The notes under the pieces were generated by a model. The model worked only from the letters and a program-made list of their open reading frames with translations, was not told the origin of the DNA and did not search any database. A DNA stretch of 64,000 nucleotides from Roseovarius sp. (GTDB lineage: Bacteria > Pseudomonadota > Alphaproteobacteria > Rhodobacterales > Rhodobacteraceae), in NCBI RefSeq assembly GCF_030373445.1, contig NZ_JAUCYU010000014.1:1-64000 (forward strand). Reading direction: 5' to 3'. Below are positions 50,604 through 61,045 of the stretch, in pieces. The position numbers and the translations under genes are program-made. Each line of letters starts with the position of its first letter. The first letter of the stretch is position 1.

Positions 50604-51719
50604 CTACAGCACCGCCCGCGCGACGCGGAGCATCTGGAGCAGGTCGTATTCCGAGTTGTCCAGCTGCACGAGCTGGCCGTTCAGCACGGCGTAGCTCTGG
50701 TCCGGGCCCGGCTGGGGCAGGCGGTAGAGGTTGATCAGCTCGTCCTGCGTCAGCGCGGCTGTCGGGGCGATGGGCACGCCGCCGAGGTTGGGCACCTGGG
50801 CGAGCTGGTTGACCACCATGAGCGAGGTGTAATCGTCGTCGTCCAGCAGCACGGGCATGCCGTCGATCAGGCCGTATCGCTGGCCGCCCGGGGCGGGGGA
50901 GAGGTTGTAGAGCGAGGCGATCTGGTCGGATTGCAGGAGCAGGTAATCGGGGTTCGGGTCGACATCGTAGCCGGAGCCGAGCCACGTGTCGCGGCGGTCG
51001 ATCCAGAGCGAATCGTAGCGGTCGCGGTCGTAGGACACCCAGTCTTCGTAGCTGATGCCGTCCCTGGCGAGGCCGGGCGGCACGCAGGGCGGGTTCTTCT
51101 TGGCGAGGCCCGGCGGGCAGTTGGCATAGGAGATGAGCTGGTCCTGCGGGGTGTCCGCGATGACGAGCTGCGGGGTTGCGAGGGCCAGGCCGGTGGCGGC
51201 CAGCACGCGCGTCATGTCGCGGCCGTCGGGCGCGGATGTCGAGAGCAGGCGGGTGACGGCGTTTTCGCGTTCGTCCGGGGTGAAGGCCTTGACGCGCATG
51301 TTCTTGTTCTTGCCGTTCGAGGCGAGGTCGGCGTTGCCCTTGGCCTTGTCGGCGTTGCCGTTGGATTTCTGGACGGCCTGTTCGGGCTTGCCCTTGGCCT
51401 TGCCGGCGTTGCCGTTGGCTTTCTGGACGGCCTGTTCGGGTTTGCCCTTGGCCTTGCCGGCATTGCCGTTGGCTTTCTGCGCGGCCTGTTCAGGCTTGCC
51501 CTTGGCCTTTCCGGCGTTGCCGTTGGCTTTGACCTGCTTCTTCTTGACCTTGGCGTTGCCCTTGGCTTTGCCCTTGCCCTTGGCGTCGGCAAGCCAGACC
51601 TGCTGGTCGGAGGCGGTGTCGATGCCATTCAGGGGGGCGTGCCCGTGGATCGGGGCGGCGGCCAGGGAAGTGGAGCCGAGGGCGAGGGCGAGGGCGGAAG
51701 AGATACAGATCTTTTTCAT
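50604..51719 (-). CDS. Secreted Lys/Gly-rich repeat protein
   Basis: A 371-residue protein with a signal peptide (MKKICISSALALALGSTSLAAA). Residues ~45-135 are low-complexity and strongly basic, built on three near-identical 18-residue units of the form KANGNAGKAKGKPEQAVQ plus decayed copies. The C-terminal half (about 190-371) is acidic/neutral with CPPGLAKKNPPCVPPGLAR near residue 207, a Cys/Pro motif seen in RcnB-like envelope proteins. Function unknown; it probably binds anionic polymers or nucleic acid outside the cytoplasm. Confidence 0.75.
   Translation of the reverse strand: MKKICISSALALALGSTSLAAAPIHGHAPLNGIDTASDQQVWLADAKGKGKAKGNAKVKKKQVKANGNAGKAKGKPEQAAQKANGNAGKAKGKPEQAVQKANGNAGKAKGKPEQAVQKSNGNADKAKGNADLASNGKNKNMRVKAFTPDERENAVTRLLSTSAPDGRDMTRVLAATGLALATPQLVIADTPQDQLISYANCPPGLAKKNPPCVPPGLARDGISYEDWVSYDRDRYDSLWIDRRDTWLGSGYDVDPNPDYLLLQSDQIASLYNLSPAPGGQRYGLIDGMPVLLDDDDYTSLMVVNQLAQVPNLGGVPIAPTAALTQDELINLYRLPQPGPDQSYAVLNGQLVQLDNSEYDLLQMLRVARAVL
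51363..51524. repeat. Three 54-bp tandem repeats inside the repeat protein gene
   Basis: Units at 51363-51416, 51417-51470 and 51471-51524 differ by only a few bases, with a partial diverged unit at 51309-51362. The step keeps the reading frame, so copy number can change by slippage without breaking the protein. Confidence 0.9.
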
Positions 51720-51846
51720 GCGGAATGCCTTTCTTTTCGAAAGCAACGCGCCCCCCCCGCCTTGCGTTCCATCGCGGAGGGCGGTGCGCGGTTGTCCGCC
51801 GGGGTGGCGGGCCCGTCCGACCCGGGGCGACATGTTGAAAAGGCAT

Positions 51847-51873
51847 AAAAAAACCCCGGGCCGAAGCCCGGGG
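51847..51873 (-). terminator. Rho-independent terminator of amt
   Basis: On the minus strand CCCCGGGC, a TTCG tetraloop, GCCCGGGG, then seven T. It lies 26 bp past the amt stop. Confidence 0.95.
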
Positions 51874-51899
51874 GAAGTTGCTCCAGGAAAGACGCTTTA

Positions 51900-53231
<1,332 letters not shown>

Positions 53232-53262
53232 TAGATAAAGCTCCTTTCCCTGCACGCGGTAT

Positions 53263-53601
53263 TTACAGCGCGTCTTCGTTGGTTTCGCCGGTGCGCACGC
53301 GCATGGCTTGTCCGATGTCGAGCACGAAAATCTTGCCGTCGCCGATCTTGCCGGTGCGGGCAGTCTTGGCGATGGTTTCGATTACCTGGTCGGCCATCGA
53401 TGCGGAGACGGCGACCTCGAGCTTGATTTTCGGGACAAAGTTCACGGCGTATTCGGCGCCGCGGTAGATTTCGGTGTGGCCGGATTGAGCGCCGAAGCCC
53501 TTAATCTCGGTCACCATCATGCCGCGGACGCCGATCTCGGTCAGCGCTTCGCGAACATCCTCAAGCTTGAACGGCTTGATGGTTGCTACAATGAGTTTCA
53601 C
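53263..53601 (-). CDS. glnK: Nitrogen regulatory protein P-II
   Basis: A 112-residue PII trimer subunit. It starts VKLIVATIKPFKLEDVREAL with a GTG at 53601; the uridylylation site Tyr51 is in TEIYRGAEYAVNF, and GDGKIFVLDIGQAMRVRTGE gives the ATP/C-loop. Binds Amt and blocks it when nitrogen is plentiful. The AAAGGGGTG site and length fix the start. Confidence 0.96.
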   Translation of the reverse strand: MKLIVATIKPFKLEDVREALTEIGVRGMMVTEIKGFGAQSGHTEIYRGAEYAVNFVPKIKLEVAVSASMADQVIETIAKTARTGKIGDGKIFVLDIGQAMRVRTGETNEDAL

Positions 53602-53747
53602 AGGACACCCCTTTCGGATTCTCAGTGCAAGGGTTAGTTTTGCACCCGCAGAAAAGCCGCCTGACCGGGCATTCGGAAGATGACTCGCAGGGTTGGGCGC
53701 GATAGAAACGGGCATCGTGCTTAAAAAATGAGCAGTAAAATTTGTAT

Positions 53748-53762
53748 GCCTATTAAATAGGC
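53748..53762. promoter_or_regulatory. 15-bp palindrome upstream of glnK
   Basis: GCCTATT-A-AATAGGC, a perfect 7-bp dyad, lies 147 bp before the glnK start in an AT-rich stretch between glnK and the divergent PBP gene. No NtrC or sigma-54 consensus is clear. Possible operator. Confidence 0.35.
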
Positions 53763-53847
53763 TATTCAAAAAGACAAAGCAGGGGTCAACTTTGGACGGA
53801 AGGCAGTTTATCATCTGTCCATCGGGCAAGATCCGAATGGGGCGAGC

Positions 53848-56028
53848 ATGAGCAATAATGGTCGGAAGGATCCGCGTCTTGTCGCGGACGATCGGCGCAG
53901 GAAAAAGACGGCGAAGCCGCAGGCGACAAAGGCCACCAAGACCACGCGGCGCAAGACGGCGCCGAAGCGGAAGAGCGGGCGCAGAGCGCCGCTGGTGGTG
54001 CGGCTGTTCGGGGGGCTGTTCGGCTGGATCTTCCGGCTGATCTGGGCCGCGACCTGGCGGATCACCGCGGTGGTGGTGCTGATCATCGGCATGGCGGTGC
54101 TGTATACCTATTCGACCCTGCCGGACGTGCGAGAGGTGCTGGACGGGCGCGCGCGGGGCTCGGTCACGCTGCGGGACCGCGACGGCGAGGTCTTTGCCTG
54201 GCGCGGCGACCAGTTCGGCGGCGTGGTGACCGCCGAGACGGTGAGCCCGCACCTGAAGAACGCCGTGGTCGCGACCGAGGACAAGCGGTTCTACCGGCAT
54301 TTCGGGATCAGCCCGCGCGGCGTGGCCGGCGCGGTTCGCATCAACCTGAGCGAGGGGCGGGGGCCGCTGTCGGGGCATGGCGGCTCGACCATCACGCAGC
54401 AGACCGCGAAGCTTCTGTGCCTTGGCGTGAAATACGACAAGAGCGTCTGGGAGAGCGAGCAGGATTACGTGCAGGATTGCCGGCGCGGGTCACTTTGGCG
54501 GAAGGCCAAGGAAGCGATCTATGCGCTGGCGATGGAGGCCAAGTACACCAAGAACGAGATCCTCTCGATCTACCTGAACCGGGCCTACATGGGCAGCGGC
54601 GCCTTTGGCGCCGAGGCCGCGGCGCAGCGGTATTTCGGGCGCCACGCGGCCGAGCTGACCCCGCAGCAGGCCGCGATCCTGGCCGGGTTGCTGACCGCGC
54701 CGACGCGGCTGGCGCCGACCACGAACCTGGAGCGGTCGCATGACCGCGCGGCGACGGTGCTTCGGCTGATGTACCAGCAGGGCTACCTGAGCGAGGCCGA
54801 GATGGAGGAGGCGCAGAACAACCCCGCCATGCTGTCGGAGGCGGCGGAGGCCCAGACCGGCGGGTATTTCGCGGACTGGGTGATGGAATCGGGGCCGGAC
54901 TTCTTCACCCGCGACACGACCGAGGACGTGCTGATCAGCACCACGCTCGACCAGCGCATCCAGCGCGCCGCCGAGGAGGCGCTTCAGGCGGTGTTCGACG
55001 AGAAGGTGAAGGACGGATCGAAGGCGCAGGCGGCGATCGTGGTGATGTCGGCCGACGGCGCGGTGCGCGCCATGGTGGGCGGGCGCAAGACCAAGGTGAC
55101 GGGGGCGTTCAACCGGGCGACCATGGCCAACCGGCAGACCGGCTCGGCCTTCAAGCCGTTCGTCTATGCCACGGCGCTGGAGCTGGGCTACAGCTACAAT
55201 TCGACGGTGGTGGACGAGCCCTATTGCCTGAACATTCCCGGATCGGGCCAGTGGTGCCCGGAGAACTATACCCGCAAGCATTACGGGCGGGTGACGCTGG
55301 CCGATGCGCTCAGGCGGTCGCTCAACGTGCCGGCGGTGAAGGTGTCGGAGGCGGTGGGGCGCGAGCAGGTGCGCAAGGTCGCCTCGGATTTCGGGATCGA
55401 GAGCAGCCTGGCGGACGGCCCGGCGCTGGCGCTGGGGGCGTCGGAAAGCACGCTTCTGGAGATGACAGGGGCCTATGCGGGCATCCTGAACGGCGGGTCG
55501 TCGGTGACGCCTTACGGGCTGGTGGAGCTGTCGCTCCTGGGCGAGGGCGAGCCGATGATGGGCGCCGGCGGCGGTATCGGCGAGCGGGTGATCCGCGAGG
55601 AGGCCGCGAAGGAACTGATGTTCATGATGAACCAGGTGGTGATGACCGGCACCGGCGGGCGGGCGAAGCTGCCCGACCGCGAGGTGGCGGGCAAGACCGG
55701 CACGACGCAGGCGGCGCGGGATGCGTGGTTCCTCGGGTTCTCGGCGGATTACGTGGCGGGCGTCTGGATGGGCTACGACGACAACTCGCCCCTGCAGGGG
55801 GTGACCGGCGGCGGGCTTCCGGCCGAGATCTGGCGCGAGGTGATGATCCGGGTGCACGAGGGGCTGGAGCCGAAGCCCTTGCCGATGCTGCGCGGGCAGC
55901 AGGTGGCGAGCGACCGGGACATCGACCCGCGCCCGCAGCAGCAACCCCAGCAGCAGCCGCAGCAGGGCCGGGGCGAGACCGCGGTGGAGCGAATCCTGCG
56001 GGACCTGCTTGGCGGGGGGAACCGGTAG
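53848..56028 (+). CDS. Class A penicillin-binding protein (PBP1A family)
   Basis: A bifunctional peptidoglycan synthase of 726 residues. It has a basic N-tail, one membrane helix (about 71-90), a GT51 transglycosylase with EDKRFYRHFG (Glu144), and a transpeptidase with TGSAFKPF (Ser433, Lys436), SLN and AGKTGTTQ. A Gln/Pro-rich C-tail ends at GGGNR. The nucleotide similarity to mrcA/PBP1A is by motif and layout. Confidence 0.94.
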   Translation: MSNNGRKDPRLVADDRRRKKTAKPQATKATKTTRRKTAPKRKSGRRAPLVVRLFGGLFGWIFRLIWAATWRITAVVVLIIGMAVLYTYSTLPDVREVLDGRARGSVTLRDRDGEVFAWRGDQFGGVVTAETVSPHLKNAVVATEDKRFYRHFGISPRGVAGAVRINLSEGRGPLSGHGGSTITQQTAKLLCLGVKYDKSVWESEQDYVQDCRRGSLWRKAKEAIYALAMEAKYTKNEILSIYLNRAYMGSGAFGAEAAAQRYFGRHAAELTPQQAAILAGLLTAPTRLAPTTNLERSHDRAATVLRLMYQQGYLSEAEMEEAQNNPAMLSEAAEAQTGGYFADWVMESGPDFFTRDTTEDVLISTTLDQRIQRAAEEALQAVFDEKVKDGSKAQAAIVVMSADGAVRAMVGGRKTKVTGAFNRATMANRQTGSAFKPFVYATALELGYSYNSTVVDEPYCLNIPGSGQWCPENYTRKHYGRVTLADALRRSLNVPAVKVSEAVGREQVRKVASDFGIESSLADGPALALGASESTLLEMTGAYAGILNGGSSVTPYGLVELSLLGEGEPMMGAGGGIGERVIREEAAKELMFMMNQVVMTGTGGRAKLPDREVAGKTGTTQAARDAWFLGFSADYVAGVWMGYDDNSPLQGVTGGGLPAEIWREVMIRVHEGLEPKPLPMLRGQQVASDRDIDPRPQQQPQQQPQQGRGETAVERILRDLLGGGNR

Positions 56029-56084
56029 GGGAATGGTGGCGGTGATGCACTGCACGCAGGCCGCCATTCACGATCCGGTGAGAA

Positions 56085-56223
56085 GCCGCGCATCGCCGGG
56101 CCGTGGTGCGGCGAACTAACGGTGGTATTGCCACTTTATGCCCGCAAAGCACCTCGGACCCAACGATGCTGCGCCTGTCTCACCAAATCGCCGTGCCGTG
56201 GCGACGGCCCGGCGATGCGCGGC
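56085..56223 (-). repeat. Palindrome-ended element, copy C (reverse)
   Basis: Perfect 20-nt inverted ends (56085-56104 and 56204-56223). On the minus strand the landmarks CGGCACGGCGATTTGG (56183-56198) and GGGCATAAAGTGGCA (56129-56143) are 43 nt apart, with gaps of 17 and 36 nt to the arms. Arm base 12 is C:G, where copy B has A:T, a compensatory pair. A GGGCGAAGCCC hairpin adjoins the arm at 56224-56234. Confidence 0.9.
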
Positions 56224-56259
56224 GGGCTTCGCCCTGGATTCCGCGCAGGTGCCGGCCCC

Positions 56260-56877
56260 CTAGCCGGCGCGCTGGAGGTCCTGGATCAGGGCGTCGATAT
56301 TGCCGCGGCGGGCGTCGAGCATGGCGCCGATCTCGGTGCGTTCGCTGAGGCGGAGGCTGACGCCCTCGATCAGCATGTCGAAGAACAGGTCGCGCCCGGA
56401 GCGGTCGGAGACGAGGAAGCGCACCTCGAACGGTGCCTCGCCGCGCAGGTAGACGGTGGAGATGACCTCGTGCCAGGATTTCACCTGGCGGACGCCCTGC
56501 ACCTCGATCCGGCCGCCGACGAACTGGCGGAACTGCTTGCCGTACTTGCGGGCGATGTAGCCGCGGAAGGCATCGGTGAAGGCGCGCATCTGGGCCGCGC
56601 TGGCGCGGCGGGAATCGGCGCCGAGCGTGGATTGGGCGATGATGTTGACGTCGGCATAGCGGGCGAAGATGCGCTCGAAATCCTGGATCATCGCGCCGAG
56701 GGACTTGCCCGAGGCGATGACGCGGTTGATCTCGGCCACGACCTTGTCGATGAGGGCCTTGGCGGTCGCGTCGTTCAGCGCCAGTGCCGGCAGGGGCAGG
56801 GCCAGCGCCGTGGTGGCGGCGAGGCCTGTGCCCAGCAGGTGGCGGCGGGTGAAGTTACTCGGCATACGGGTCGTCAT
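56260..56877 (-). CDS. mlaC: Periplasmic phospholipid-binding protein MlaC
   Basis: A 205-residue exported protein with a twin-Arg-like signal (FTRRHLLGTGLAATTALALPL) and MlaC features FERIFARYADVNIIAQSTLGA and VGGRIEVQGVRQVKSWHEVIS. It shuttles phospholipids between the two membranes. The ATG at 56877 (MTTRMPSNF) has GAGGA at five bases and overlaps the mlaA stop by 23 bp. The mlaFED transporter genes are not in this window. Confidence 0.9.
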   Translation of the reverse strand: MTTRMPSNFTRRHLLGTGLAATTALALPLPALALNDATAKALIDKVVAEINRVIASGKSLGAMIQDFERIFARYADVNIIAQSTLGADSRRASAAQMRAFTDAFRGYIARKYGKQFRQFVGGRIEVQGVRQVKSWHEVISTVYLRGEAPFEVRFLVSDRSGRDLFFDMLIEGVSLRLSERTEIGAMLDARRGNIDALIQDLQRAG

Positions 56878-57664
56878 AGGGGTCCTCATAAGTCGCGCCA
56901 TACGGGTCTTCGTAGGGATCAACATAGGTCTCGCCATCGGGCCCGCCCAGCTTGAACCTGCGATTCTGGAGATAAAGTGAGCGGGACTGCGCGTAGCTGT
57001 CGGCGCTGTCGTAGAGGATGGCGTCGATCGAGTCGCCGTAGCGGCCGCGCTGCGACAGGGTCGAGGAGAGCCGGGCCGCGGGCGGGATGTAGGATTCGGG
57101 CGATTCGAGGACGTATCTCAACGGGTTGGTGAGCAGGTCGACCCAGCGGCCGGCATAATCGCGTTCCGTCGAGGGGCCGAAGACGGGGGTTTCGACATAG
57201 GCCCCCTCGGGTACGCCCCAGACGTGCAGGGTTTCGCCGAAATCGGTGTCTGTCGCCTCGGGCATGCCCAGTTCGGTGGCCGGATCGAAGAAGCCGCCGA
57301 GCCCGATCGTGGTGTTGACGACGAATCGGTAGGTGTCCTCGGTGGCGCCGCGCATGTTGCCCTGGAGGATGTTGTTCACCACCGCCTGCGGGATCGACAG
57401 GTTGAAGGAAAACCGCGACACGGCGGTTTCGATGTCGTCGGGCATGAAGGCGCTGTAGCCGCGGCTGACCGGGCGGAGCACGTTGCGGTCCAGCCCCTTG
57501 TTGAACTTGTGAATCTTGCGGTTGCGCTCTTCATGCGGGTCCCAGGGCGTGCCCGGCGGATGGTCGGGGCCGGGGGCGGAACAGGCCGCGAGACCGGCCG
57601 CCAGCAGGCATGCCAGCAGGGCGCGCAGAAGGCGGGAGGGCGAGAGAGTAAGATGATAGGTCAA
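56855..57664 (-). CDS. mlaA: Outer-membrane lipoprotein MlaA (VacJ)
   Basis: A 269-residue lipoprotein (lipobox LAAGLAACSAPG, Cys28). The MlaA core is DPHEERNRKIHKFNKGLDRNVLRPVSRGY near residue 42, NTTIGLGGFFDPATELGM near residue 117 and LTNPLRYVLESPESY near residue 178. The last ~25 residues add an Asp-Pro-Tyr-rich tail (DPYEDPYGATYEDPYDDPY), unusual for MlaA. Works with MlaC in lipid asymmetry. Confidence 0.92.
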   Translation of the reverse strand: MTYHLTLSPSRLLRALLACLLAAGLAACSAPGPDHPPGTPWDPHEERNRKIHKFNKGLDRNVLRPVSRGYSAFMPDDIETAVSRFSFNLSIPQAVVNNILQGNMRGATEDTYRFVVNTTIGLGGFFDPATELGMPEATDTDFGETLHVWGVPEGAYVETPVFGPSTERDYAGRWVDLLTNPLRYVLESPESYIPPAARLSSTLSQRGRYGDSIDAILYDSADSYAQSRSLYLQNRRFKLGGPDGETYVDPYEDPYGATYEDPYDDPYAE

Positions 57665-57831
57665 GAACTGGCAGCCACCGTGTTAATAGAACGGTACATA
57701 AACTATAGGATCATTCTGCCCAGAAGTCGCCCGCAGGATCGAGGAAGATGTGGCGCCCCGGCGACAGTAGGTCTATGGCAGGACGGAGGTAATTTGCAAG
57801 ATCGGCCCGCAACAAGAAGAGCCACGATGCC

Positions 57832-59571
57832 ATGACCAGTCAATCGCAGGATATGCGGCGGGGCAGGGCTGAACTTCGGGCCGCGCGGAACGAGAGCCGG
57901 GCGCTGTACTGGTTCGTCGGGCTGTTCAGCTTCTTCGTCAACCTGCTGATGCTGACCGGGCCGCTTTACATGCTGCAGGTCTATGACCGGGTGCTGGGCA
58001 GCCGGTCGGTCGAGACGCTGATCGCGCTGTCGGTGCTGGTGCTGTTCCTCTACTGCATGATGGGCCTGCTGGATTATGCCCGCGGGCGGATCATGGGGCG
58101 CGTGGCGGCCCGCTTCCAGGCCCGGCTCGACCGGCGGGTGTTCGACGCGGTGATCCGCAAGTCGGCGGTGGCGCCGGACGCCAACAGCGCGACCGGGCTG
58201 CGCGACCTCGAGGCGGTGCAGCGGCTGATGTCGTCGCCCGTGCTGATGGCGGTGTTCGACATTCCGTGGACGCCGTTCTTCCTGGCCGGGATCTTCATCT
58301 TCCACCCGTGGCTGGGCACGCTGGCCATCGTCGGCGGGGCCGTGCTTGTCCTGATCACCGTACTCAACCAGCGCCTGACGAATGCCCCGTTGCAGGAGGC
58401 CAATGCCGCGGTCGTGCGGGCGGAGCAGGTGGCCGAGCAGATTCGCACCGAATCGGAGATGGTGCAGGCGATGGGGATGCGCGACGCCGCCTTCGGCCGG
58501 TGGCAGGAGGCGCGGTCGCGGGCGTTGAACGGCCAGATCGAGGCGTCGGACCTTGGCGGCACCTTCTCTACCTCGACCCGGGCGTTCCGGCTGTTCCTGC
58601 AATCGGCGATGCTGGGGGTGGGCGCCTACCTGGTGCTGCAGGGCGAGCTGACGCCCGGCGCGATGATCGCCGGGTCGATCCTGCTGGGCCGGGCGCTGGC
58701 GCCGGTGGAGCAGGCGATCACCCAGTGGCCGCTGGTGCAGCGGGCGGTGCGGGGCTGGCAGAGCCTGGAAGAGCTTCTGTCGGCGGTGCCGCCGGAGGTG
58801 CCGAAGACGCCGCTGCCGCGGCCGATGGCGCGGCTTGACGTGCAGCGGATGACCGTGGCCCCGCCGGGCGAGAGCCAGGCCTCGCTGCGGGGGGTCAGCT
58901 TTACCGTCGAGCCGGGGCAGGCGGTGGGGGTGATCGGGCCGTCGGGGGCGGGCAAGTCGTCGCTGGCCCGCGCGATCACCGGGGTCTGGCGGCCGGCGGC
59001 CGGCTCGATCCGGCTGGATGGCGCGGCGCTGGACCAGTACGAACCGGCGGTGCTGGGCCAGCATATCGGCTACCTGCCGCAGCGGGTGCAGCTGTTCGAC
59101 GGGACGATCGCCGAGAATATCGCGCGGCTGGCCGGGGCGCCGGATGCCGCGCAGGTGGTGGCGGCGGCGAAGATGGCCGACGCGCACGAGATGATCCTGA
59201 AGCTGCCGCAGGGGTATGACACGCGCGTCACCGCGTCGAGCGCGCGGCTGTCGGGCGGGCAGATGCAGCGGATCGGGCTGGCCCGCGCGATGTATGGCGA
59301 TCCGGTGATCCTCGTGCTGGACGAGCCGAACTCGAACCTCGACAACGAGGGGAACGCGGCGGTGAACGCGGCGATCAAGCGGTTCAAGGCGCAGGAACGC
59401 TCGGTGCTCGTGATGGCGCACCGGCCCGCCGCGATCCAGGAATGCGACCGGATCCTGATGCTGGAGGGCGGGCTGGTGCGCGCCTTCGGACCCAAGGAGG
59501 AGGTGCTGAAACAGGTGGTGCACAACCACGCGGAGATTGCCAAGGCACGCGGCGCGGGGGGTGTGCAATGA
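57832..59571 (+). CDS. Type I secretion system ABC transporter/ATPase
   Basis: A 579-residue PrtD/HlyB-like exporter: six helices (about 25-310; FVGLFSFFVNLLMLTGPLYMLQVYDRVL), no C39 peptidase domain, then an ABC domain with Walker A GPSGAGKSS (Lys375), LSGGQMQR and VLVLDEPNSNLD. The second motif's aromatic/Pro variation is normal for this group. Overlaps the adaptor gene by 4 bp. No RTX substrate or TolC gene is near. Confidence 0.93.
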   Translation: MTSQSQDMRRGRAELRAARNESRALYWFVGLFSFFVNLLMLTGPLYMLQVYDRVLGSRSVETLIALSVLVLFLYCMMGLLDYARGRIMGRVAARFQARLDRRVFDAVIRKSAVAPDANSATGLRDLEAVQRLMSSPVLMAVFDIPWTPFFLAGIFIFHPWLGTLAIVGGAVLVLITVLNQRLTNAPLQEANAAVVRAEQVAEQIRTESEMVQAMGMRDAAFGRWQEARSRALNGQIEASDLGGTFSTSTRAFRLFLQSAMLGVGAYLVLQGELTPGAMIAGSILLGRALAPVEQAITQWPLVQRAVRGWQSLEELLSAVPPEVPKTPLPRPMARLDVQRMTVAPPGESQASLRGVSFTVEPGQAVGVIGPSGAGKSSLARAITGVWRPAAGSIRLDGAALDQYEPAVLGQHIGYLPQRVQLFDGTIAENIARLAGAPDAAQVVAAAKMADAHEMILKLPQGYDTRVTASSARLSGGQMQRIGLARAMYGDPVILVLDEPNSNLDNEGNAAVNAAIKRFKAQERSVLVMAHRPAAIQECDRILMLEGGLVRAFGPKEEVLKQVVHNHAEIAKARGAGGVQ

Positions 59572-60875
59572 GCGCCGCCGAAGGCCGGAGCTGGTCGGTC
59601 AGGGGGCCGATGACCGCGGGGCTGGTGGGGCTGTTCCTGCTGGTGGGCGGGTTCGGGACATGGGCCGGGGTGACGACGATTTCCGGTGCGATCATCGCGC
59701 CCGGGCGGATCGAGGTGGACCAGAACCGGCAGGTGGTGCAGCACCCCGATGGCGGTGTCGTGGCCGCGATCGAGGTGGACGAGGGCGACCGGGTGGAGGC
59801 GGGCGACGTGCTGATCCGGCTGGACGAGACGGCGCTGGCCTCGCAGCTGGCGATCACCGAGAACGAGCTGTTCGAGATCATGGCGCGGCGCGGTCGGCTG
59901 GAGGCCGAGCGCGACGAGAGCGGGGCGGTGCAGTTCGACCCGCTGCTGGTCGAGGTGGCGGCGGCGCGGCCGGACGTGGCGGGCCTGATGGAGGGCCAGA
60001 AGCGGCTGATGGAGGCGCGGGCCGAGTCGATCGCGCAGGAGATCGACCAGCTGGAGAAGCGGCGCGGGCAGATCGCCAACCAGATCGAGGGGATCGCCGC
60101 GCAGGAAAAGGCGCTGGCACGGCAGCTGGAGCTGATCGAGAGCGAGCTGGCGGATCAGCAATCGCTGCTCGACCGGGGGCTGGCGCAGGCGGCGCGGGTG
60201 CTGGGCCTGCAGCGCGAGCAGGCAAGGCTGAGCGGGCAGGTGGGGGAGCTGGCCGCCTCGAAGGCGCAGGCGGCGGGCCGGATCACCGAGATCGAGGTGG
60301 AAATTCTGCGGCTGGGCTCGCGCCGGCGGGAGGAGGCGATCACCAACCTGCGCGATATCCAGTACCGCGAGCTTGAACTGCTGGAGGAGCGGCGCGCGCT
60401 GCTGGAGCGGCTGGACCGGCTGGATATCCGGGCGCCCGCCGGCGGGGTGGTCTACGGGCTGACGGTGTTCGCGCTGCGGGCGGTGGTGCGGCCGGCCGAC
60501 CCGCTGCTGTATATCGTGCCGCAGGACCGGCCGCTGATCATCAACGCCGAGGTGGACCCGATCCATATCGACAAGCTGTATCTCGACCAGGACGTGGTGC
60601 TGCGGTTCCCGGCGCTGGACCAGCGGACGACGCCGGAGCTGACCGGGACGGTGATGCAGATCTCGGCCGATGCGTTCCAGGAACAGGAGACGCGGCGGAG
60701 CTTCTACCGCGCCGAGATCGCGCTGAGCGAGGGGGAGCAGGCGAAGCTTCCGGAGGGGGTGGCGCTTATCCCGGGGATGCCGGTGGAGGCGTATATCCGC
60801 ACGGCGGACCGGACGCCGATTGCCTACCTCGTGAAGCCGCTGACGGATTATTTCACCAAGGCGTTCCGGGAGTAG
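59568..60875 (+). CDS. Type I secretion membrane-fusion protein (HlyD family)
   Basis: A 435-residue periplasmic adaptor. One N-terminal helix (about 15-35), a lipoyl-like half (GRIEVDQNRQVVQHPDGGVVAAIEVDEGDRV near residue 47), a long coiled coil (about 120-290; ESIAQEIDQLEKRRGQIANQI) and a C-terminal lipoyl/beta-barrel part (RLDIRAPAGGVVYGLTVFALRAVV). It links the ABC exporter to an outer-membrane channel. Overlaps its partner by 4 bp. Confidence 0.93.
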   Translation: MSAAEGRSWSVRGPMTAGLVGLFLLVGGFGTWAGVTTISGAIIAPGRIEVDQNRQVVQHPDGGVVAAIEVDEGDRVEAGDVLIRLDETALASQLAITENELFEIMARRGRLEAERDESGAVQFDPLLVEVAAARPDVAGLMEGQKRLMEARAESIAQEIDQLEKRRGQIANQIEGIAAQEKALARQLELIESELADQQSLLDRGLAQAARVLGLQREQARLSGQVGELAASKAQAAGRITEIEVEILRLGSRRREEAITNLRDIQYRELELLEERRALLERLDRLDIRAPAGGVVYGLTVFALRAVVRPADPLLYIVPQDRPLIINAEVDPIHIDKLYLDQDVVLRFPALDQRTTPELTGTVMQISADAFQEQETRRSFYRAEIALSEGEQAKLPEGVALIPGMPVEAYIRTADRTPIAYLVKPLTDYFTKAFRE

Positions 60876-60905
60876 GGCAGCTGCGCGGAACAAAGGGCGA
60901 AGCCC

Positions 60906-61045
60906 GCCGCGCATCGACGGGCCGTCCCGACGGCACGGCGATTTGGTGAGGGCAGCGCGACGGTCTCTGGGTGGAGGGACTTGGCAGGCATAAAGTGGCA
61001 TCCACTGGCGTAGGATCGCCGTACCACGGCCCGCCGATGCGCGGC
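60906..61045 (+). repeat. Palindrome-ended element, copy D
   Basis: 20-nt inverted ends (60906-60925 and 61026-61045) with one mismatch. CGGCACGGCGATTTGG is at 60931 and GGCATAAAGTGGCA at 60987; TTTGG to CATAAA is 43 nt, with 17 and 37 nt to the arms. A GGGCGAAGCCC hairpin (60895-60905) precedes the left arm, as in copies B and C. It lies in the 289-bp gap between the secretion genes and RidA. Confidence 0.9.

Noticed and set aside
51363..51524. CRISPR array
   Set aside because: 54-bp repeats without spacers inside a coding frame.
53602..53847. Sigma-54 (NtrC) promoter for glnK-amt
   Set aside because: I could not find a GG-N10-GC element with adequate spacing in the glnK upstream gap.
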